Notes: a model not told the origin generated them from the letters alone. A stretch of DNA of 6,930 nucleotides from Clostridiales bacterium (GCA_019420045.1 JAHZHY010000293.1:1-6930), one strand, 5' to 3'. Positions 1 through 6,402 are shown, counted from the first letter of the stretch. Numbers and translations are program-made.

Positions 1-769
1 GTGTCAAAGGCAGCGCCATGGCAAAAGGCCTGGGATCGTTTTGGGGCAGCAGCCGGCACAGTCCTTCTTCGGCCCCTACCCGATCCACTGCAGCAGCAGC
101 CAGACGCACAGCGTCCGGCCCCAGGGCTTCGCAGACCCGCCAGGTTTCTCCCACAGGCTCGATGCAGCCCCAGGCCGTGAGGCGACCGTTCCGCCGCAGC
201 ACCAGGGCCTTATCCCCATAAAGCTCCTGCTGGATAGCAAAATCCTCCAGCGTACGGTCCACGGAAAGCAAAGAGCCCAAAGCCTTTCGGTAAAGCTCCA
301 CCACCTGGGGCAGATCTTCCGGTTGGGCCGCAGACAACAGGTCTTCCTCTTCCCTGCATGCCTTGATCTGCCGTTCCTCTATCCAAAAGGCACTGCAGTA
401 ACCAAAGCGCCGGTAATAATCAAACAAAGAGGGCTCCTGAGGAATGAGCATCAGCAGGTCGATTCCCCACTCCGCTCCTTTTTTCCGAGCTTCCTCCAAC
501 AATGCACCTGCCAGGCCTTTGCCCCGGCAGTCAGGATGGGTACCCACGCCATATACATAAAGGCCCTGACCATGATTCTCCCCTTGGCGCAGCCGCACCG
601 GCAAAAGCTGAAGCATGGCCTGAATGTGTCCTTTCTCACAGAGAAGGGTGTTTTCCGGCTTCCAGACCTTCTGGAAAAACCAGTGGGTAAAGTCCTTTTC
701 CCCAGGAAAGCACAAATCAAACAACTCTTCCAGCCCGTTTTGGTCCTCTTTTTTCCCCAGCCGGATCAT
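1..769 (-). CDS. GNAT-family N-acetyltransferase (3' end beyond window)
   Basis: Open minus-strand frame of 256 codons with no stop, running off the left edge, so the C-terminus is missing. The first ~130 residues read as a GNAT fold: motif A with the acetyl-CoA pyrophosphate loop is visible at about residues 73-90 (YGVGTHPDCRGKGLAGALL, with the R-G-x-G-x-A signature at 82-87), followed by a strand 'LLMLIPQEPSLFDYYRRFGY' (105-124) typical of motif B. Residues ~150-256 look like a second, diverged domain, as in two-domain Eis-like acetyltransferases. GNAT enzymes transfer acetyl from acetyl-CoA to an amine; the substrate here is unknown. The ATG overlaps the stop of the upstream DUF2156 gene by 4 nt (ATGA) and has a GGAG 8 nt upstream, inside that gene, so the two are probably translationally coupled. 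It is the last visible gene of the tagA-thyX-tmk operon. Family is fairly certain, substrate is not. Confidence 0.85.
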   Translation of the reverse strand, partial: MIRLGKKEDQNGLEELFDLCFPGEKDFTHWFFQKVWKPENTLLCEKGHIQAMLQLLPVRLRQGENHGQGLYVYGVGTHPDCRGKGLAGALLEEARKKGAEWGIDLLMLIPQEPSLFDYYRRFGYCSAFWIEERQIKACREEEDLLSAAQPEDLPQVVELYRKALGSLLSVDRTLEDFAIQQELYGDKALVLRRNGRLTAWGCIEPVGETWRVCEALGPDAVRLAAAAVDRVGAEEGLCRLLPQNDPRPFAMALPLT

Positions 770-1671
770 GGCAGAGGCTCCATGCGGTATTTGGCCGTCA
801 GTTCCACGGGACGATAGGAGAGCTTGGCTTTTCGCAGCCCTTCAATCCCCATGTCCTCTTCCCGGTTCACATAGGGAAAATCCATCCCCTCATGGGCGAT
901 GAACTCCCGATTGATCAGCGGATAGGCCCCAGGGATATCGGCCATGGCTTTTTCGATCTGCACCGTCAAAGCATCGCTGCAAGAGGGGCTTCCCATAGTA
1001 AAGGCGGCCATACGCCCGTCCACATAAAGCACGCCGCCCCGCATGGACAGAGCCTCATAATGCTCCAGGGCCTGCCACACCGCACAATGTTCATAAACCA
1101 CGGTATCGGCTGTATTTGCATCGTGACGCTCACACCAAAGGTGATGGAATTTCAAAATCTCATCCCGATGCTTTGCAGGGTCCAGCTTTTCATAATGCCA
1201 GTTGTTTTTATGCTCCTGCAAAAAACGATTGATGAAATTCCGCTTGGAGTGAAGCTTTTTCCCTTTGAGGGTGGCCAGATCCTCACTGCGGTAGATATAG
1301 TCGAAGTTGTCCCGATCCTCAATAAATTCATACCGGCCGGGGAGCAAATTTTCCACTTCTTCTTTTTGTGCCTGGGTACAGCCCAAAATCCGATAGGGCT
1401 TTCCCCGTTCCCTGGCATCCTGGGCGATGACTTCCAGGGCGACTTTCCGGTCCCCTTTTCCCACAGGGAACAGATAAGTGAGTTCCGGGGCTTCTTCTCC
1501 CAGGGAGAGCATATACAAAAAATCTCCCTGTATGGCAAACAATGTCCGGTACCGGCAGCGCCAGATAAACATATCGGTGAAGCACCGCTCTGTCATGCGT
1601 GCCGGTTCCAGGCTGAGTTTTTCTTCGATCTGCTTCTTGTCTTCTATGGTAATTTCTCGGAAAGGAAGCAT
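766..1671 (-). CDS. DUF2156 (phosphatidylglycerol lysyltransferase C-domain-like) protein
   Basis: Predicted 301-aa soluble protein. Its pattern fits the DUF2156/LPG_synthase_C family, which adopts a double GNAT-like fold: 'GKKLHSKRNFINRF' (137-150), 'FHHLWCERH' (175-183), 'GGVLYVDGRMAAFTMGSP' (212-229), an 'IEKAMADIPGAYPLINREF' helix (239-257) and 'YVNREEDMGIEGLRKAKLSY' (267-286). In MprF-type proteins this domain transfers an aminoacyl group from tRNA to a lipid. Here there is no membrane-spanning flippase part, so the acceptor is unknown. I chose the ATG at 1671 because the family-like sequence starts there and GGTG lies 5 nt upstream; the frame stays open to an ATG at 1758, but those extra 29 residues lie mostly inside the 3' end of tmk. 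It follows tmk by 34 nt and overlaps the GNAT gene by 4 nt. Both partners are GNAT-fold proteins, which suggests a shared task. Family assignment is good; function is inference. Confidence 0.85.
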   Translation of the reverse strand: MLPFREITIEDKKQIEEKLSLEPARMTERCFTDMFIWRCRYRTLFAIQGDFLYMLSLGEEAPELTYLFPVGKGDRKVALEVIAQDARERGKPYRILGCTQAQKEEVENLLPGRYEFIEDRDNFDYIYRSEDLATLKGKKLHSKRNFINRFLQEHKNNWHYEKLDPAKHRDEILKFHHLWCERHDANTADTVVYEHCAVWQALEHYEALSMRGGVLYVDGRMAAFTMGSPSCSDALTVQIEKAMADIPGAYPLINREFIAHEGMDFPYVNREEDMGIEGLRKAKLSYRPVELTAKYRMEPLP

Positions 1672-1705
1672 TATTTCACCATTTTCCTCTTTCAGTTTTG
1701 ATCCA

Positions 1706-2377
1706 TTACTGACTGGTCTGTCCCAGCCGATGGCGCACCTGATCCCAGATCTTCTCATGGATCTGTTCCACAGTCAAAGGTGTCCCTTCCGGAGCGCAGG
1801 AGATGACCTGCCAGCCATAACGCCGGCAAATTTCCAGGGCGCCTTCCCGGCAGCGGAGCAGATATTCATGATCTTTTTCGTGAATATCCCCCTCATTCCC
1901 CTGGCGCTTGCGAAGCAACTGGAATGTCAGATTCGCCGGCATATCCAGGAAAAACACCAAAGTGGGCGCAGGAAGCCCAAGTTTATTATATTCAAAATCA
2001 AAGAGCCAATCCAAAAAAGGACCGGTCTCTTCCTGTGGGAGCTTGGCGGCCTGGTGCACTGCATTGGAGGTAGTATACCGGTCACAGAGCATCAGCCCAC
2101 CCTTTTGATAGTAATCCTGCCAATCGGTTTTATAGGAAGCGTACCGGTCTACCGCAAAAAAGGTGGATGCTGCATAGGGGTTGACGCTCTCCGGCTTTGT
2201 GCCGAAGGTCCCTCCCAGATACATTTCCAGAAGAGCCGCCGAAGGCTGGTGATACCGGGGAAAAACTGCTTTGCGAAACTCGATCTTCTCCTGCTGAAGC
2301 CGCTGACACAACCGGGCAAACTGGGTGGATTTTCCTGACCCGTCGGTGCCCTCGATAACGATTAGTTCTCCAGACAT
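1706..2377 (-). CDS. tmk: Thymidylate (dTMP) kinase
   Basis: 223-aa P-loop kinase that phosphorylates dTMP to dTDP with ATP in the cytoplasm, on the path to dTTP. Seen in the sequence: 'IEGTDGSGKSTQ' Walker A (8-19); 'FPRYHQPSAALLEMYLGG' (39-56) where the dTMP-binding R-E-P-G-G-T motif of E. coli-type enzymes would be; 'FFAVDRYASYKTDW' (73-86); 'LCDRYTTSNAVHQAAK' (97-112), the DRY segment that contacts the nucleotide; 'VFFLDMPANLTFQLLRKR' (141-158) leading into a LID-like stretch with 'DIHEKDHEYL'. Length is normal for the family. Two ATGs lie in tandem (2380 and 2377). I prefer 2377 because it sits 5 nt after GGGGTG, but 2380 (224 aa, ATGA overlap with thyX) is equally possible. The ORF could extend to 2542, but that part lies inside thyX and is not kinase-like. 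Directly follows thyX, whose product it phosphorylates. Confidence 0.95.
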   Translation of the reverse strand: MSGELIVIEGTDGSGKSTQFARLCQRLQQEKIEFRKAVFPRYHQPSAALLEMYLGGTFGTKPESVNPYAASTFFAVDRYASYKTDWQDYYQKGGLMLCDRYTTSNAVHQAAKLPQEETGPFLDWLFDFEYNKLGLPAPTLVFFLDMPANLTFQLLRKRQGNEGDIHEKDHEYLLRCREGALEICRRYGWQVISCAPEGTPLTVEQIHEKIWDQVRHRLGQTSQ

Positions 2378-3141
2378 CATTTCACCCCGTACAACCGGCG
2401 CACTTCTGCCATTTTGCCGCAGCTCATTTTTCCTTCCGGACAAGGACCGTAAAGGCAGGCCGGACCGGCCTTCTGGAACAGATGGGGCGCCACCTTGCGG
2501 CACTCTTCCAGCATCTGCCGTGCCACTTCCCGGATCTCCCACTGGGCCCGGTTGCAGCAGCGCAAGCGGAAGAAATTATAAAGGGACCGTGTGTCCATGG
2601 TCATCATCATCTTGGTGCAGCAAGCATTGGGCAACACAAAGCGGGCGTCCTCATTGGCCATTTTCCGGGCCGCTTTCCGTGCTTCTTCCGGCGCCATTCC
2701 CTGCTCTTCCAAGCGAGCAGCCTGCCGCTCTGTCAGGGCCGCAGCCAACTCATCATACAGACGCTGATCCTCCGCCATCGCCTTTTCAAAGATCTCCCGG
2801 CAATGGGGGTCTTCTGCAATGGCAGGAGGCAGCACATATTCAAAAGCTTTTTCCCGCACATACCGCTGGGACTGCACGCTGAAGGACGCAATGCGATGGC
2901 GGGTGATCTGAGCCAGCAAAGAGCGGGATACCCCTTCGATGGCAAAGGTGAAGCTGGCGTGCTCCACCGGGCTTTCGTGGCCGATCTCCGCCAGCATATC
3001 GATAAAATTCTGAGTTTTCTCCTCATCCAGCCCCTCCCAGATGGTGTCCGCACTGGCGGCGGAATAGCACATCCGGGCCGCGGCGGCCACCAGCTTTTCC
3101 GGCTGGGGCGTATGAGAAAGCAAAGTCACTTTTGGCATCAT
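2377..3141 (-). CDS. thyX: Flavin-dependent thymidylate synthase ThyX
   Basis: 254-aa FAD-dependent enzyme that converts dUMP to dTMP using 5,10-methylene-THF and NAD(P)H, replacing ThyA. The diagnostic ThyX motif RHR-x7-S is present at residues 81-91 (RHRIASFSVQS), followed by QRY. Other family blocks: 'HESPVEHASFTFAIEGVSR' (55-73), 'VLPNACCTKMMMTMDTRSL' (169-187), and 'FRLRCCNRAQWEIREVARQM' (191-210), the dUMP/FAD-contacting C-terminal helix. Residues ~130-165 form an Ala/Glu-rich helical insert. The tail 229-241 is cysteine-containing (C229, C234, C241), with C174/C175 and C195/C196 earlier. Start at 3141 is fixed by AAGGGAGG, with 8 nt between GGAGG and the ATG; a second ATG follows at 3138. 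The ribosome binding site lies within the last codons of the tagA gene, 1 nt separates that stop from this ATG, and the stop overlaps the tmk start, so all three are likely co-translated. Very secure identification. Confidence 0.97.
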   Translation of the reverse strand: MMPKVTLLSHTPQPEKLVAAAARMCYSAASADTIWEGLDEEKTQNFIDMLAEIGHESPVEHASFTFAIEGVSRSLLAQITRHRIASFSVQSQRYVREKAFEYVLPPAIAEDPHCREIFEKAMAEDQRLYDELAAALTERQAARLEEQGMAPEEARKAARKMANEDARFVLPNACCTKMMMTMDTRSLYNFFRLRCCNRAQWEIREVARQMLEECRKVAPHLFQKAGPACLYGPCPEGKMSCGKMAEVRRLYGVK

Positions 3142-3142
3142 G

Positions 3143-3877
3143 CTATTGTCCTCCCTTAATACGCCAGCGGAAGGCCGCAAACATATACTGAGGCAGCTTC
3201 ATCATGCGTCCCAGACGGCTGGGCTGCTTGAGAAGACGGTACAGCCATTCCAGGCCAAGCTTGATAAAAATATCCGGCGCGCGCTCCACTTTTCCGGCGT
3301 ACACATCCAGCGATCCTCCCAGTCCCACCATCAAAGTGGCGTTCAGTTCCTGGAAATGTTCATCGATAAAATACTCCTGGCGGGGGGAACCCAGGCAAAC
3401 GAACAAGGCATCCGGATGGGCGGCATTCACTGCTTCGATTGCCTCGCTGTCCTCTTTAAAATAGCCGTCATGGCATCCGGCCACTTTCAACCCGGGATAT
3501 TTCACCTGCATCCGCCGGGCTGCTTCTTCGGCCACTCCCGGCTTGCTGCCCAGGAAATAAATACTCTTGCCTGTATCCCGCAAAGCGGAAAGAAGATTTT
3601 CTCCAAACTCCACTCCGGGCACCCGTCCCTTCAGGGGATGACGAAGGATGCGGGAGGCATAGATCACTCCGATCCCATCAGGCAGCACCAATCCCGCCCG
3701 AGACACGATATCCCGCAGCTTGTCATTGGTGACGCAGGCCTGGGCGATCTCCGCATTGGGTGTGACCACCATGCATTTGCTCCGGCTCTGGATCTGCTCC
3801 ATGGCATAGCCCACGGCCTCATCCATGGTCACATTGTCAAAGGCCACAGCCATAATTTTGATACGAATAACCGACAT
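3143..3877 (-). CDS. tagA: WecG/TagA/CpsF-family (GT26) glycosyltransferase
   Basis: 244-aa GT26 enzyme. The best-known member, TagA, adds ManNAc from UDP-ManNAc to undecaprenyl-PP-GlcNAc in wall teichoic acid linkage-unit synthesis at the inner membrane face; in this organism the donor and polymer may differ. Seen: 'VVTPNAEIAQ' (37-46, conserved Thr39), 'LPDGIGV' (65-71, Asp67 as the family's presumed catalytic base), 'RVPGVEFGENLL' (85-96), 'YFLGSKPGVAEEAA' (107-120), 'CLGSPRQEYFI' (161-171), 'GLGGSLDVYAGKVERAP' (185-201). After ~200 comes the basic, amphipathic C-terminal appendage with R214, R221 and R224, which in this family is thought to close the active site and hold the protein on the membrane. 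The start is awkward: ATG 3877 directly abuts AGAGAGGG with no spacer and an in-frame TAG lies just upstream. A near-cognate ATT codon at 3868 or the ATG at 3853 are alternatives. First gene of the operon. Confidence 0.92.
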   Translation of the reverse strand: MSVIRIKIMAVAFDNVTMDEAVGYAMEQIQSRSKCMVVTPNAEIAQACVTNDKLRDIVSRAGLVLPDGIGVIYASRILRHPLKGRVPGVEFGENLLSALRDTGKSIYFLGSKPGVAEEAARRMQVKYPGLKVAGCHDGYFKEDSEAIEAVNAAHPDALFVCLGSPRQEYFIDEHFQELNATLMVGLGGSLDVYAGKVERAPDIFIKLGLEWLYRLLKQPSRLGRMMKLPQYMFAAFRWRIKGGQ

Positions 3878-3905
3878 CCCTCTCTATATCAGATATACAC
3901 CGCTT

Positions 3906-3934
3906 ATTTTACCCTATTTTCCCTTTTGACACAA
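3906..3934 (-). promoter_or_regulatory. Putative sigma-A promoter of the tagA-thyX-tmk operon
   Basis: On the minus strand, TTGTGT (-35, 3929-3934) and TAAAAT (-10, 3906-3911) are separated by exactly 17 nt. The -10 matches consensus at five of six positions and the -35 at three (TTG). Transcription would start near 3899, leaving a leader of about 22 nt before tagA. It lies after the terminator at 4112-4141, so the operon needs its own promoter somewhere here. The -35 and spacer fall inside a 25-bp inverted repeat. Confidence 0.5.
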
Positions 3935-3941
3935 GGGAAAA
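3917..3941. repeat. 25-bp perfect inverted repeat overlapping the tagA promoter
   Basis: TTTTCCCTT (3917-3925) and AAGGGAAAA (3933-3941) are perfect 9-bp arms around the 7-nt centre TTGACAC. The repeat covers the -35 box and most of the spacer of the putative tagA promoter, a classic position for a repressor operator. Neither strand has a U-run after it, so it is not a standard terminator. The centre also carries a perfect TTGACA on the plus strand (3926-3931), but the 17-nt-spaced hexamer AAATAT (3949-3954) is a poor -10. Confidence 0.45.
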
Positions 3942-4111
3942 GGTATACAAATATCCTTTCCTCCAAGCTCTCCCAGCCATGGAAAAGCAAAACGGGTGCG
4001 CTGCCTGGACTGCCGTACTTTTCTTTGCTTCCGGCCTATGTGAGGAAGACTTAACCTTTGAATAGCCTTGTTCTTTGGCTGACAGGCCGACGATCTGCCT
4101 TTGGGCCAATG
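3942..4111. other. Gene-free intergenic stretch with RNA-like folding potential
   Basis: Frames that cross this stretch are extensions of antisense shadows without family sequence or ribosome binding sites. It can form a long irregular hairpin: TTTCCTC (3957-3963) with GAGGAAG (4042-4048), then inside it GGAA/TTCC (3981-3984 with 4029-4032), GCAAA/TTTGC (3987-3991 with 4024-4028) and ACGG/CCGT (3992-3995 with 4013-4016). A second hairpin pairs TTGGC (4075-4079) with GCCAA (4105-4109) and AGGC (4084-4087) with GCCT (4097-4100) around a symmetric 4x4 internal loop. With the terminator hairpin at 4112-4141 this would make an RNA of about 180 nt on the plus strand. I could not assign it to a known RNA family. 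Confidence 0.3.
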
Positions 4112-4141
4112 AAAAAAGCCCGCCATGGATGCGGACTTTTT
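4112..4141 (-). terminator. Rho-independent terminator after the CPBP protease gene
   Basis: In minus-strand RNA, GUCCGC (4136-4131) pairs with GCGGGC (4123-4118), including one G-U pair, across a 7-nt loop, followed by six U (4117-4112) and preceded by an A-run, about 10 nt after the stop of the CPBP gene. On the plus strand the same hairpin has one C/A mismatch but is followed by five T, so weak bidirectional activity is possible. Confidence 0.75.
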
Positions 4142-4150
4142 CTGTAATCT

Positions 4151-4996
4151 TTAGTTTTCCCACTCCGACGGCTCTTCCTCGTCCGGCCCTTGCTTCAATC
4201 CCTGGAACGCTATGGACAAAAATCCAGCCAGCATAACGCCGCCCAACAGCGTCACCGAAAGCTGGCCCAGGAAATTCTGAGGAGCCAGATAAAAGACGAT
4301 CCCAATAAAGAAGGAGGACAGATTGAACCCCATATGGAGCAAAATGCTGGCCTTGAGGCTGTCGGTACGCAGGCGCACATATCCCAGCAGAAGACCGAAC
4401 AGCGTAGCATAGGCAATCCACACCAGCTGGCCATGAACAAAACCGAACACCAGCCCCTGCAGAAGCACCGCCAGCCAGGCAGGCATGGCCTTCCGCAGCC
4501 GGGAAAGCACCAGCCCCCGGAAAATCAGCTCTTCCACCAGTGGAGCAAAAATGGCCACCGACAGCAAATCAGCCCACAAAAGAGAGGTGTTCAGTCCTTG
4601 GGAAGCCTGGTTGTAAGACTCCATCAGCTGCTGAGGCAAAGGCAGAAGATCCATGGCGCCAGTGGTCAGAATATTACCGCAAGCACCGGCCAACAGCAAA
4701 CAGGCCACCTGACGCCTCCCGATGTTCTGTCCGCCCTGCACCAGATTCCACAAAGGCATCCCCCGCAGCCTGGCAATGGCCATAATGATCAAAATGGTGA
4801 GTACCTGACTGCTCAGCAAAATCACTGTGCTGTAATCGCCGGCAAAGGCATCATACAATTCTGTGGCCCGGTCCGGTGCCGTGGCCTGAAAATATACCTG
4901 CGCCCCTATGCTAGCTATCAAGGTGCAGGCAAACTGGATCACCAAAAACAGCAGCACATAGCCGATGGCCCGGCGAAGATTTCGTAGTTTTTCCAT
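4151..4996 (-). CDS. CPBP-family intramembrane metalloprotease
   Basis: 281-aa polytopic membrane protein of the CPBP (CAAX protease/bacteriocin-processing, Rce1-like, PF02517) family. Hydrophobic stretches at about 11-33, 57-77, 97-116, 141-154, 173-187, 191-207, 216-236 and 245-265 suggest roughly eight membrane segments. The family's three active-site motifs are intact: EExxxR at 155-160 (EELIFR), FxxxH at 184-188 (FGFVH) and HxxxN at 221-225 (HMGFN). The tail (266-281) is acidic and cytosol-like. Family members cleave CAAX-like or peptide substrates, or confer bacteriocin self-immunity; none can be deduced here. ATG 4996 is chosen for the AGAGGAG 5 nt upstream; the frame stays open to an ATG at 5062, but that extra part would be encoded by the terminator hairpin. 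It follows glyA after a strong terminator, with no clear promoter in between, and ends in its own terminator. Confidence 0.9.
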   Translation of the reverse strand: MEKLRNLRRAIGYVLLFLVIQFACTLIASIGAQVYFQATAPDRATELYDAFAGDYSTVILLSSQVLTILIIMAIARLRGMPLWNLVQGGQNIGRRQVACLLLAGACGNILTTGAMDLLPLPQQLMESYNQASQGLNTSLLWADLLSVAIFAPLVEELIFRGLVLSRLRKAMPAWLAVLLQGLVFGFVHGQLVWIAYATLFGLLLGYVRLRTDSLKASILLHMGFNLSSFFIGIVFYLAPQNFLGQLSVTLLGGVMLAGFLSIAFQGLKQGPDEEEPSEWEN

Positions 4997-5018
4997 GGCA
5001 TCTCCTCTCAAAGGGAAC

Positions 5019-5051
5019 AAAAAGGGCGCAAGGCCCAGCCTTGCGCCCTTT
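5019..5051 (-). terminator. Strong rho-independent terminator after glyA
   Basis: Perfect 13-bp stem: AAAGGGCGCAAGG (minus strand 5051-5039) pairs with CCTTGCGCCCTTT (5033-5021), with a 5-nt loop (5034-5038). The stem runs straight into a T5 run on the minus strand (5023-5019). It starts about 11 nt after the glyA stop and ends about 10 nt before the ribosome binding site of the CPBP gene. Confidence 0.9.
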
Positions 5052-5062
5052 CTCTTTCTCAT

Positions 5063-6307
<1,245 letters not shown>

Positions 6308-6345
6308 GGCGCATCCAACCTCCTTATTTTCATTCAGCAAAGGCC

Positions 6346-6359
6346 GAAACCTTGGTTTC
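6346..6359. promoter_or_regulatory. 14-bp palindrome at the glyA start point (operator-like)
   Basis: GAAACC-TT-GGTTTC is a perfect inverted repeat with a 2-nt centre, directly abutting the glyA -10 box and covering the predicted transcription start near 6353. A 2-nt loop makes an RNA hairpin from the whole arm unlikely, so a dimeric DNA-binding regulator is the better reading. The regulator is not identifiable from the sequence. Confidence 0.45.
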
Positions 6360-6388
6360 ATTATATACTTGAATTGTTTTTATTTCAA
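6360..6388 (-). promoter_or_regulatory. glyA promoter (sigma-A type)
   Basis: On the minus strand, TTGAAA (-35, 6383-6388; four of six to consensus) and a perfect TATAAT (-10, 6360-6365) are 17 nt apart. The AT-rich spacer contains a TTGAA/TTCAA inverted repeat (6369-6373 and 6384-6388). Transcription would start near 6353, giving a glyA leader of about 46 nt, too short for a folate or glycine riboswitch. Confidence 0.8.
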
Positions 6389-6402
6389 CTCTTTGCTATA
6401 AT
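6374..6402 (+). promoter_or_regulatory. Extended -10 promoter facing nth
   Basis: On the plus strand a perfect TATAAT (6397-6402) is preceded by TG-n (6394-6396), an extended -10, with TTGTTT (6374-6379) 17 nt upstream as a weak -35. The start point would be near 6409. It overlaps the glyA promoter: each -35 lies within the other's spacer, so the two polymerases could not bind together. The only gene downstream on this strand is nth. Confidence 0.6.

Noticed and set aside
41..817. 258-codon open frame on the plus strand
   Set aside because: Exactly antisense, codon for codon, to the GNAT gene and the end of the DUF2156 gene, which carry clear family motifs; the plus-strand product is low-complexity and family-less.
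892..1701. 269-codon open frame on the plus strand
   Set aside because: Antisense shadow of the DUF2156 gene with no ribosome binding site or recognisable domain.
1672..1758. N-terminal extension of the DUF2156 protein to an ATG at 1758
   Set aside because: The 29 extra residues lie mostly inside the tmk 3' end and the preferred ATG at 1671 has its own GGTG site at proper spacing and the family-like beginning.
4023..4036. GGCCGGAAGCAAAG on the minus strand resembling the SRP RNA tip
   Set aside because: The invariant SRP helix-8 internal loops and GGAAGGAAGCA context are absent; the match is short and likely chance.
3140..4054. 304-codon open frame on the plus strand reaching into the intergenic region
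   Set aside because: Antisense to tagA; the His/Gln-rich product resembles reverse-complement coding sequence, and the extension into 3878-4054 shows no protein-like pattern.
3909..4421. 170-codon minus-strand frame crossing the CPBP gene 3' end and the terminator
   Set aside because: Out of frame with the CPBP gene, which has all three catalytic motifs, and it reads through a terminator hairpin.
4997..5062. Longer CPBP protein starting at 5062
   Set aside because: The extra 22 residues would be encoded by the glyA terminator hairpin, whereas ATG 4996 has AGAGGAG at 5 nt.
6308..6353. Riboswitch (THF, glycine or T-box) in the glyA leader
   Set aside because: The predicted leader is only about 46 nt and contains no T-box sequence, glycine aptamer or folate aptamer pattern.
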